A stretch of DNA of 18,133 bases from Thermoplasmata archaeon (GTDB taxonomy: Archaea > Thermoplasmatota > Thermoplasmata > Lutacidiplasmatales > UBA184): NCBI GenBank assembly GCA_030040755.1, contig JASHTC010000011.1:1-18133 (forward strand), written 5' to 3'. The notes beneath the pieces are model-generated. The model made no database searches and had not been told where the DNA came from. It saw nothing but the letters and a program-made list of their open reading frames with translations. Made by a program: the position numbers and the translations under genes. This document shows, one piece after another, positions 6,454-13,385 of this stretch. The number at the start of each line of letters is the position of its first letter. Position 1 is the first letter of the stretch.

Positions 6454-8154
6454 ATGGCCCCACGCAAGGGGGCGGCGGCCCGGACCGGGGGAGCGTCGGA
6501 CGGGACGGTCGCGGTCGTGCTCGCGGCGGGCGTCTCGTCCCGCATGGGTCGCCCGAAGGGCGCCGTGCCGTTCGAGGGGCACCCGCTCCTCGAGCGCGTC
6601 CTGGACAACTTGAGGTCGGCGGGCCTCCGGTCCGTGGTCGTGGTCCTGGGCCACGAGGCGGAGCAGGTCCGGCAGGCGGTCCGCTTCCAGCAGGAGAAGG
6701 TGGTGGTCGCCTCCGACTACCGGTCGGGCATGAGCCGGTCTCTAGCGACCGGGCTACGGGTCGTCGGGGCCGGCGCGCGTCGAGTCATGGTCGTGTTGGC
6801 CGACCAGCCGTTCCTCCGGCCGTCCACCTACGCGGAACTCGCCCAGCGGGCGAGCCAGGGGGACGGTCGCATTTTCATTCCCACCTTCCATGGCATCCGG
6901 GGGAACCCGGTCCTCTTCGATCACTCGCTCGCGGACGAGGCGACCCGCATCGAGGGGGACGTGGGATGCCGCGCGATGTTCCCGAACCACCTGGAGGAGA
7001 TCCGGGAGGTCCCCGTCGACGACCCGGGCATCCTCGTGGACATCGACACGGAAGCGGACCTGGCGGCGTTCGAGGAGGCTGCCCGACAGCACGAACCCCT
7101 CCGCACGACCCTGCTCCGGGCCGCGGGCCCCCGCCTGGCGCTCCATGCCTCCCCCTCCGAGCGGCCGGAACCCCGACGCCTGTGGCGCCCCCCGGACGTC
7201 GGGGCTGCCGCCGAGGAGCTCCGCCGCCAAGGTCTCCCGTTCGCCCTCGCGACCGTCGTCCGGGTCGTCCACCCGACCTCCGGTCGTCCGGGCTACCAGG
7301 CCGTGATCCGGCCCGACGGGACCCATCTCGGGTGGGTGGGGGGGAGTTGCACGGAGGACCTGCTGGTCGCCGAGGCGCTCGCGGCGCTGCGGGAGGGGGC
7401 TCCGCGCCTCTTGCGCGTCACCCCCGACGCGGCCGGCGGGGCCCCGCCCGAAGGCGTCGTCGAGCGCGCGATGGTGTGCGCCAGTGGAGGAACTGTGGAG
7501 ATCTACATCGAGCCGAAGGTGCCGAAGCCGACCCTGCTGATCGTGGGCGACTCGCCGGTGGCCACCAGCCTGGCAGCCCTCGGGCCGCTGCTCGACCTCC
7601 GCGTCGTGCTCGCGGCGCCGGGGTCGAAGGCCGAGGAGCTCCCTCAGGTCGACGCCCTCGTCCAGGAGCTGGACGACCTGCCGAAGCACCTCACCCCCTC
7701 CACGTACGCGATCGTCGCGAGCATGGGCAAGTACGACGAGATGGCCCTCGAGCTCCTCGCCGACCGCCCGGTCGCCTTCCTCGGACTGGTCGCCAGCCGG
7801 AAGCGGGCCGCCTCGGTGTTCGCGAACCTCCGGGGGGCGGGAGTGACGGCGGCGGCCATCGCGCGGATCCGCAACCCGGTCGGAGTGGACATCGCGGCGG
7901 AGACTCCGGAGGAGATCGCCCTGAGCGTGGCCGCCGAGCTCGTGCGGGAGCGTCGTACCGCCCGTCCCGCCGCGCCCGAGCCGCGTCCGTCCGCGGCGGG
8001 GGCCCCCGCCACCGACCCGGTCTGCCATATGGAGGTCGACCGGAGCTCCCCGCTCCGGGCGACCCACGCGGGCACGACCTACTACTTCTGTGCCGACGCC
8101 TGCCGGCGGAAATTCCTCCGCTCGCCCGAGCGCTACCTCACCGCCACGGCCTAG
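6454..8154 (+). CDS. MocA-like cytidylyltransferase / XdhC-CoxI / YHS (TRASH) metal-binding fusion protein
   Basis: A 566-residue protein with three domains. Residues 18 to about 210 are a MobA-like nucleotidyltransferase: LAAGVSSRMGRPK (23-35) and LADQPF (115-120). The LAAG form, not LAGG, resembles MocA, which makes molybdopterin cytosine dinucleotide, the cofactor form of CO dehydrogenase. Residues about 250-505 are XdhC/CoxI: TSGRPG, GWVGGSCTE with Cys299, a Rossmann-like half beginning LLIVGDSPVA, and VGVDIAAETPEEIA near its end. Residues 520-563 are a YHS/TRASH domain with Cys524, Cys546 and Cys550. XdhC proteins bind and prepare the Mo cofactor for insertion. The gene faces the coxMSLG operon tail to tail, 16 nt apart. 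Its reading frame is open upstream through the tRNA, but the TATA spacing favours this ATG. Domain calls are firm; a joint role in Mo and Cu handling is inference. Confidence 0.9.
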   Translation: MAPRKGAAARTGGASDGTVAVVLAAGVSSRMGRPKGAVPFEGHPLLERVLDNLRSAGLRSVVVVLGHEAEQVRQAVRFQQEKVVVASDYRSGMSRSLATGLRVVGAGARRVMVVLADQPFLRPSTYAELAQRASQGDGRIFIPTFHGIRGNPVLFDHSLADEATRIEGDVGCRAMFPNHLEEIREVPVDDPGILVDIDTEADLAAFEEAARQHEPLRTTLLRAAGPRLALHASPSERPEPRRLWRPPDVGAAAEELRRQGLPFALATVVRVVHPTSGRPGYQAVIRPDGTHLGWVGGSCTEDLLVAEALAALREGAPRLLRVTPDAAGGAPPEGVVERAMVCASGGTVEIYIEPKVPKPTLLIVGDSPVATSLAALGPLLDLRVVLAAPGSKAEELPQVDALVQELDDLPKHLTPSTYAIVASMGKYDEMALELLADRPVAFLGLVASRKRAASVFANLRGAGVTAAAIARIRNPVGVDIAAETPEEIALSVAAELVRERRTARPAAPEPRPSAAGAPATDPVCHMEVDRSSPLRATHAGTTYYFCADACRRKFLRSPERYLTATA

Positions 8155-8170
8155 GCCGGTCCGGTCCCGC

Positions 8171-8611
8171 TCAGGGCCCGGCGAGCTTCCGTCGCGCGTT
8201 CTCGAACAGACCGGCGACCTTCTTGTCGACCGTCCCGCGGACGAGGCGCTCCCCGACGGTCGCGATCGTCCCGGTCATCCGCACCTCGGCCGTCCAGCGG
8301 ACCGAGGTCGGGGCGGGCTGCTCGGAGAAGGTGACGGCGATCTCCGCATCCGTTCCGCTCCCCATTCCGGACCCGGAGAGCTGCACCCGGAGCGACTGCA
8401 TCGGGGTCTCGGCCGCGTAGCTCCCGCGCAAGCGGAAGGTGCCCCGGATGAACGCGACCCCGGTCGTGACCTGCCCCTCGAAGTGGGTCGCGTCGAGCGC
8501 CCGGACCTCGTGCGGGTCGTCCAGGCAGTCCATCAGCGCCACGGGGTCCCGGAAGAGGGCCCAGACCCGGGCGACCGGAGTCGCCGCCTGGAACTCCCCC
8601 TCGAGGTGCAT
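8171..8611 (-). CDS. coxG: CoxG, SRPBCC-fold CO dehydrogenase accessory protein
   Basis: A 146-residue protein of the CoxG (SRPBCC/START-like) family: MHLEGEFQAATPVARVWALFRDP at the N-terminus, the conserved beta strand pattern through FEGQVTTGVAFIRGTFRLRG, and a C-terminal helix VDKKVAGLFENARRKL. Bacterial CoxG binds a quinone in its hydrophobic cavity and brings CO dehydrogenase to the membrane, usually through a C-terminal tail. Here the protein ends just after the last helix, so no tail or membrane segment is present. It starts 18 nt after the coxL stop on the same strand and is the last gene of the operon. Some SRPBCC proteins of this type are annotated only as CO dehydrogenase subunit G; context makes the cox role likely. 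Confidence 0.87.
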   Translation of the reverse strand: MHLEGEFQAATPVARVWALFRDPVALMDCLDDPHEVRALDATHFEGQVTTGVAFIRGTFRLRGSYAAETPMQSLRVQLSGSGMGSGTDAEIAVTFSEQPAPTSVRWTAEVRMTGTIATVGERLVRGTVDKKVAGLFENARRKLAGP

Positions 8612-8629
8612 GGAGGTCGGGGGTCCGTC

Positions 8630-10972
8630 CTACTTGGGGTCCTTCGCGTGGATCGCCTGCCAGACCTTGTACGGCGTGAGTGGGATGTCGATGTTCGAGA
8701 TCCCGTACGGCTCGAGCGCGTCCAGGACCGCGTTCACGAACGCGGCGGGGGCGCCGACGGTCGCCGATTCCCCGACCCCCTTCGCCCCGAGCGGATGGTG
8801 GGGCGAGGGCGTGGTCGTCTTCGCCGTTTCCCACTTCGGCGTTTCGACCGCGGTCGGGAGGAGGTACTCCAGGAAGGAGCTCGCGCGGTTGTTGCCGTCG
8901 GCGTCGTAGGGGATCTCCTCGAGCATCGCCGGGGCGAACCCCATCGTCAGACCGCCGTGGATCTGCCCGTCGACGATCATCGGGTTGATGATCGTGCCGC
9001 AGTCGTCGACCGCGACGAACCGTCGGGTGTGCACCTGGCCGGTCTCCTTGTCGACGTCCACGACCGCGATGTAGCTCCCGAACGGGAACGTCATGTTCGG
9101 CGGGTCGTAGTAATCGACGGCCTCGAGCCCGGCTTCCATCCCCTGGGGATGGTTGGTGTAGGCCGCGAACGCAACGTCGGCCATCGTCTTCGACTTCCCC
9201 GGGACGCCCTTCACCTGGAACTTGTAGTCCTTCCACTCGATGTCGTCCGGCGAGACCTCGAGGAGGTGGGCGGCGATCTTCGCCGCCTTCTCCCGGATCT
9301 TCCGGCAGGCGATGGCGGCGGCGGCCCCCGCGGTCGGGGTGCTGCGGCTGGCGTACGTCCCGAGCCCGTAGGGGGCGGTGTCGGTGTCCCCCTCCTCGAC
9401 CGAGATGTAGTCGACCGGGATGCCGAGCTCCTCGGCGAGGATCTGGGCGTACGTCGTCTCGTGCGCCTGGCCCTGCGACTTGGTGCCGAAGCGGGCCAGC
9501 ACCTTGCCCGTCGGGTGGATCCGGATCTCCGCCGAGTCGAACATCTTGATGCCGAGGATGTCGAACGTCTTGGACGGCCCGGCGCCCACGATCTCGGTGA
9601 AGCTCGAGATCCCGATCCCCATCAGCTCCCCGCGCTTTCGCTTCTCCGCCTGCTCCTTGCGCAGGTCGGCGTAGTGGATGATCTCCATCGCCTTGCGGAG
9701 CGCGCCGGCGTAGTTTCCGCTGTCGTAGGTCCAGCCGAGGACGGAGGGAAACGGGAAGGCTTCCGGCGGGATGAAGTTCTTCAGACGGAACTCCGCCGGG
9801 TCCAGGTGGAGCTGGCGCGCGAGGTTGTCCATCAGCCGCTCGATCGCGAAGGCGGCCTCCGTCACCCGGAACGAGCAGCGGTAGGCGATGCCGCCCGGCG
9901 GCTTGTTGGTATAGGCCGCGTCGACCTCAACGAACGCCGCCTTGAACGGGTAGGAGCCGGTGATGATGTGGAAGAGGCCGGCCGGGAACTTCGACGGGTT
10001 CGCCGCCGCGTCCGTGTAGCCGTGGTCCGCGAGGGTCTTGACCCGGAGCGCGGTGACGTGCCCGTCCTTGGAGGCACCGATCTCCGCCTCGATGTGGTAG
10101 TCGCGGGCGAAGGAGTCCGAGATGAGGTTGCCGGTGCGGTCCTCGACCCACTTGACGGGGTGGCCGGTCGTCAGCGCCGCGACGACCGCGATGACGTACC
10201 CGGGGTACACCGGCACCTTGCCGCCGAAGCCTCCCCCGATGTCGGGGGAGATGATCCGGATCTTCTGCTCGGGCAGGCCGCTGACGAGCGCGAAGACCGT
10301 GCGGATGGCGTGCGGGGCCTGCGTCGTCATCCAGACGGTGAGCTTGCCCATCGCGTCGACCTGGGCGACGCACCCGCAGGTCTCGATCGATGAGACATGG
10401 ATCCGGGGGATGTACAGCTTCTCCCGGACGACGACGTCGGAGCCCTGGAGGGCCGACTCGGTCGCGGCCTTATCGCCGACCTCCCAGTGCCAGATGTGGT
10501 TGTCTTTCTTGTCCTTCTTGTCGGTGCGGATCACCGGGGCGCCGGGCGCCAGGGCCTTGAACGGGTCGATGACGGCCGGCAGCGGCTCGTAATCGACCTC
10601 GAGCGCCGCGACGCCGTCGGCGGCGGCGTACCGGTCGGTCGCGACGACCCCGGCGACCTCCTGGCCATGGAACATGACGGTGTCGGTGGGGAGGACCATC
10701 TGGGTGTCCGACATCAGGGTCGGCATCCAGGAGAGCTTGGCCGCCTCGAGATCCTTCCCCGTGATGACCGCGAGCACGCCGGGCGTGGCGAGCGTCTTCT
10801 CCTTGCGGATGGCGAGGATCTTCGCGTGCGGATACGGGCTGCGCGCGAGGTCGAGGAACAGCATCCCGGGCAGCTGCACGTCGTCCACGTAGTTGCCCTT
10901 CCCGCGGATGAACCGGGCGTCCTCCTTGCGCTGGACCGACTTGCCGATCCCGCCGAGCTCGGGGGTCGCCAT
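8630..10972 (-). CDS. coxL: Aerobic CO dehydrogenase large subunit CoxL, form I
   Basis: A 780-residue molybdenum hydroxylase large subunit. The active-site loop AYRCSFR (363-369, Cys366) is the diagnostic form I motif; Cys366 would bind the copper of the Mo-S-Cu centre. Other cofactor motifs are IGGGFGGK near residue 240, GQAHETTYAQI, and GAKGVGESATVG with Glu735 as the expected catalytic base. The N-terminal IGKSVQRKEDARFIRGKGNYVDD is typical. The enzyme oxidises CO with water to CO2, releasing two electrons. The ATG lies 2 nt after the coxS stop, giving coxM-coxS-coxL order. The frame stays open upstream through coxS only as a shadow. Length is close to bacterial CoxL, about 800. Confidence 0.96.
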   Translation of the reverse strand: MATPELGGIGKSVQRKEDARFIRGKGNYVDDVQLPGMLFLDLARSPYPHAKILAIRKEKTLATPGVLAVITGKDLEAAKLSWMPTLMSDTQMVLPTDTVMFHGQEVAGVVATDRYAAADGVAALEVDYEPLPAVIDPFKALAPGAPVIRTDKKDKKDNHIWHWEVGDKAATESALQGSDVVVREKLYIPRIHVSSIETCGCVAQVDAMGKLTVWMTTQAPHAIRTVFALVSGLPEQKIRIISPDIGGGFGGKVPVYPGYVIAVVAALTTGHPVKWVEDRTGNLISDSFARDYHIEAEIGASKDGHVTALRVKTLADHGYTDAAANPSKFPAGLFHIITGSYPFKAAFVEVDAAYTNKPPGGIAYRCSFRVTEAAFAIERLMDNLARQLHLDPAEFRLKNFIPPEAFPFPSVLGWTYDSGNYAGALRKAMEIIHYADLRKEQAEKRKRGELMGIGISSFTEIVGAGPSKTFDILGIKMFDSAEIRIHPTGKVLARFGTKSQGQAHETTYAQILAEELGIPVDYISVEEGDTDTAPYGLGTYASRSTPTAGAAAAIACRKIREKAAKIAAHLLEVSPDDIEWKDYKFQVKGVPGKSKTMADVAFAAYTNHPQGMEAGLEAVDYYDPPNMTFPFGSYIAVVDVDKETGQVHTRRFVAVDDCGTIINPMIVDGQIHGGLTMGFAPAMLEEIPYDADGNNRASSFLEYLLPTAVETPKWETAKTTTPSPHHPLGAKGVGESATVGAPAAFVNAVLDALEPYGISNIDIPLTPYKVWQAIHAKDPK

Positions 10973-10974
10973 GG

Positions 10975-11508
10975 CTAGGGCCCTCCCGGGGGAGCGGCCG
11001 CCATCTGCTTGGCCGCGTACTGGACCGCCTTGACGATGTTCACGTAGCCGGTGCACCGGCAGAGGTTGCCAGAGATCCCGCGGCGGATCTCGTCCTCGGT
11101 CGGGTTCGGGTTCTTGGCGAGCAGGGCGACGGAGGTCATCATCATGCCGGGCGTGCAGTACCCGCACTGCAAGCCGTGCTCCTTCGTGAACCCCTCCTGG
11201 ACCGGGTGCAGCTTGCCCGCCATCTCGAGGCCCTCGACCGTGCGCACCTCGCAGCCGTCGGTCTGCACCGCGAGCATCATGCACGACTTCACCGCCTTGC
11301 CGTCGACCAGGACCGTGCAGGCCCCGCAGTGGCCGGTGTCGCACCCGATGTGGGTGCCGGTCAGGGTCAGGTGTTCGCGCAGGTAGCTGACGAGGAGGGT
11401 ACGGGCATCGACCGTCGAGGCCCGGGCCACCCCGTTGACGGTCACGTGGATCGTCTTCGAGCTGTTTACCGGCAACGTGGACTTGGCGACGACCGCATCG
11501 ACCGCCAT
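10975..11508 (-). CDS. coxS: Aerobic CO dehydrogenase small iron-sulfur subunit CoxS
   Basis: A 177-residue [2Fe-2S] protein. The N-terminal ferredoxin-like cluster uses Cys56, Cys61, Cys64 and Cys76 in GCDTGHCGACTVLVDG plus SC. The helical C-terminal cluster uses Cys115, Cys118, Cys150 and Cys152 in QCGYCTPGM and NLCRCTGY. It passes electrons from the Mo site on CoxL to FAD on CoxM. The ATG at 11508 is chosen because gggagg stands about 9 nt upstream inside the end of coxM; the frame extends 19 codons further upstream without conservation. It begins 2 nt after the coxM stop. About 15 residues precede the first conserved strand. Confidence 0.95.
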   Translation of the reverse strand: MAVDAVVAKSTLPVNSSKTIHVTVNGVARASTVDARTLLVSYLREHLTLTGTHIGCDTGHCGACTVLVDGKAVKSCMMLAVQTDGCEVRTVEGLEMAGKLHPVQEGFTKEHGLQCGYCTPGMMMTSVALLAKNPNPTEDEIRRGISGNLCRCTGYVNIVKAVQYAAKQMAAAPPGGP

Positions 11509-11510
11509 GG

Positions 11511-12386
11511 TCACTTTCCTCCCTTGGCGCGGTCGAGCGCCCGCCGTAGAGTCCGCCGGGTCCATACCCGGACCATGTCCTTCTTGAAGTCGACCGACCC
11601 GCGATTGTCGACCCCCGGCTGGGAGGCGTCCCGGGCCAGTTCGGCCGTCTTCGCCAGATCGGCGTCCGTCCCACTCTTTCCTTTCAGGAACTCGGAGGCG
11701 GCCGCGGCGTAGATGGCGGTGGCCCCGACGTTCGTCAGGCCGATCCCGGCGGTCTGGATCGCGCCCGTCGGGTTCACGACCACCTGGACCGCGACCGCGG
11801 CGGTGGCGAAGTCCCCGACCTTGCGTTCCATCTTAGAGTAGGCGTTCCCGGTCCCCGGTCCGGGTTTCGGGACCCGGATCTCGGTGAGCATCTCGGCGGG
11901 TCCGAGCGCGGTGACGAACGTATCCTGGTAGAACTGGCGCGCTGGGACGGTCCGGGCCCCCTTCGCGCCCCGCACCTCGTACTCGGCCCCGAGGGCCATC
12001 ATGCACGCCGGAAGGTCGTTCCCCGGGTCCCCGTGCGAGACGTTCCCGCCCACCGTCCCCCGATTCCGCACGATCGGGTCGGCAATCTCCCCGCCGGCGT
12101 CGGCGAGGATGGGATAGCGGCGGCGGATCAGTTCCGAATCGGCGAGGTCGTTCGTCCGCGCGGTCGCTCCGATACGGAGGAACTTGTCGTCCTCCCGGAT
12201 ATACGAAAGGTTCGGGATCCGGTTGATGTCGATGAGCGCGGCCGGCTGGACCAGCCGTAGCTTCATCATCGCGACCAGGCTCTGGCCGCCGGCCAGGATC
12301 TTCGCCTCTCCCTCGTGCTGCTGGAGGAGCCCGATCGCCTCCTCCACGGTCGTCGGCGCGTAGTATTCGAAGCTCGGTGGATACAT
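11511..12386 (-). CDS. coxM: Aerobic CO dehydrogenase medium FAD-binding subunit CoxM
   Basis: A 291-residue flavoprotein subunit. It starts MYPPSFEYYAPTTVEEAI, typical of CoxM. FAD-binding motifs are AGGQS (32-36) and TVGGNVSHGDPGNDLPA (111-127). The C-terminal domain ends in a basic helix RRTLRRALDRAKGGK. It takes electrons from CoxS and delivers them to the respiratory acceptor. First gene of the coxMSLG operon. A G-rich agggggg about 6 nt before the ATG may act as a ribosome binding site. The coxM, coxS and coxL starts each lie within a few bases of the previous stop, so expression is probably coupled. Confidence 0.95.
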   Translation of the reverse strand: MYPPSFEYYAPTTVEEAIGLLQQHEGEAKILAGGQSLVAMMKLRLVQPAALIDINRIPNLSYIREDDKFLRIGATARTNDLADSELIRRRYPILADAGGEIADPIVRNRGTVGGNVSHGDPGNDLPACMMALGAEYEVRGAKGARTVPARQFYQDTFVTALGPAEMLTEIRVPKPGPGTGNAYSKMERKVGDFATAAVAVQVVVNPTGAIQTAGIGLTNVGATAIYAAAASEFLKGKSGTDADLAKTAELARDASQPGVDNRGSVDFKKDMVRVWTRRTLRRALDRAKGGK

Positions 12387-12428
12387 GGTAGACCCCCCTG
12401 AGCGGGTGTAGCATGGCGAACGACTTGC

Positions 12429-12440
12429 TCCCTATGAAGG
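12429..12440 (-). promoter_or_regulatory. Weak candidate TATA element of the coxMSLG operon
   Basis: On the minus strand this reads accttcatagg. It is the least GC-rich patch upstream of coxM, centred about 48 nt from its ATG. That would give a leader of about 22 nt, carrying the G-rich site before coxM. No better box is seen in the 153-nt divergent gap. Confidence 0.25.
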
Positions 12441-12506
12441 TTCTGACGGCGGGTCGGCGGGCGCCTCGGGAACGACCGGTCGGGTCCCGGCCCCCGACTC
12501 CCGGCA

Positions 12507-12517
12507 AGCCTAGTAAG
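12507..12517 (+). promoter_or_regulatory. Putative TATA-like box of the second xdhC gene
   Basis: The sequence agcctagtaag is centred about 28 nt upstream of the ATG at 12540, as expected for a leaderless transcript. The bases between are G/C-rich with no purine-rich ribosome site beyond a run of G directly against the ATG. Confidence 0.45.
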
Positions 12518-12539
12518 GGTCGGGGACTCCCCCGGGGGG

Positions 12540-13385
12540 ATGCAGGCCGGTCACTACGCGCGCCACCTCAGTGAGCTCGTCGCGCGGCGAGAGCCGTTCG
12601 CCGTCGCGACGGTGACCCGGACCGAGGGGTCTACCCTCGCCAAGTCCGGCTTCAAGATCCTGATCACGCAGCAGGGCGAGGTCGCCGCGGGGACCCTCGG
12701 GGGCGGGTGTCCGGAGGGGCCGATCGTCGAGGCGGCGCTCCTGGCCCTGAAGAGCGGAGAGCCCCGCGTCCTGCGGGTCCACCTGGTCGACACTGAGGCG
12801 TCCGTGGCCGGCACCCTCCGCGAGAGCGACCCGAACGAGGTCTGGGTCCAGACGAACTGCGGGGGAGTACTCGAGGTGTACATCGAGCCGATGCTCCCGA
12901 CCCAGCGGCTCATCGTGGTGGGTCAGGGGGGCAAGGACGACCTCGAGGGGGCCCTCGTGCACCTCGGCAAGCTCCTCGGCTTCGAGGTGGTCGTGGTCGA
13001 CCCGAACCCGTCGCTCGCGGAACCCCCCCACGTCCTCCGACGCGAGGGGCATATCGACGCCCAGACCCTCGGGCTGAACCGGCACGACTACGTGGTCGTC
13101 CTCACGAAGGGAGAACGGGATGTCGCGGTCCTGGAGGCGTTGGCGTCGACGCCGGTGAAGTTCGTCGGGCTCCTGGCGAGCCGCCACCGCCTCCAACAGG
13201 ACCTCGAGGAGCTGGCTCGGCATGGAGTCTCCGAGGAGTTCCGGACCTCCCTCCACGCCCCGATCGGGATCGACATCGGTGCGAAGACCCCGGAGGAGCT
13301 GGCCGTGGCGATCCTCGCCGAGGTGCTCGCCGCCAAGTACGGCAAGGACCCGCGCCGGGCTCCGGGGCCCTCCGGAACGGGCTAG
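12540..13385 (+). CDS. XdhC/CoxI family molybdenum cofactor maturation protein
   Basis: A 281-residue stand-alone XdhC/CoxI protein. The N-terminal domain shows PFAVATVTRTEGST, KSGFKILI and GTLGGGCPEG with Cys57, matching XdhC. The C-terminal Rossmann-like domain begins LIVVGQGG and ends with PIGIDIGAKTPEELAVAILAE, the most conserved stretch of the family. XdhC proteins bind molybdopterin cofactor, promote its sulfuration and insert it into xanthine/CO dehydrogenase-type enzymes. This copy lacks the cytidylyltransferase and YHS parts of the paralogue at 6454-8154. The glycine motif is atypical (GQGGKDD where GxGHVA is common). It diverges from coxM and ends in a CTAG palindrome shared with moaA. 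Confidence 0.92.
   Translation: MQAGHYARHLSELVARREPFAVATVTRTEGSTLAKSGFKILITQQGEVAAGTLGGGCPEGPIVEAALLALKSGEPRVLRVHLVDTEASVAGTLRESDPNEVWVQTNCGGVLEVYIEPMLPTQRLIVVGQGGKDDLEGALVHLGKLLGFEVVVVDPNPSLAEPPHVLRREGHIDAQTLGLNRHDYVVVLTKGERDVAVLEALASTPVKFVGLLASRHRLQQDLEELARHGVSEEFRTSLHAPIGIDIGAKTPEELAVAILAEVLAAKYGKDPRRAPGPSGTG

Noticed and set aside
6754..8067. Minus-strand open frame opposite the fusion gene
   Set aside because: No recognisable motif, and composition typical of an antisense shadow.
8090..10393. Plus-strand open frame of 767 codons opposite coxL
   Set aside because: It is a low-complexity Arg/Gly/Asp/Val-rich translation lying antisense to the conserved coxL and coxG frames. Such shadows are common in GC-rich DNA.
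8630..11674. CoxL extended by about 230 residues upstream in the same frame
   Set aside because: The extra part is a frame-shifted reading of coxS, while coxL homologues begin near the ATG at 10972.
12387..12539. Possible small RNA (C/D box-like tatgaag and ctgac) between coxM and xdhC
   Set aside because: The boxes deviate from consensus and no guide pairing or terminal stem is apparent.
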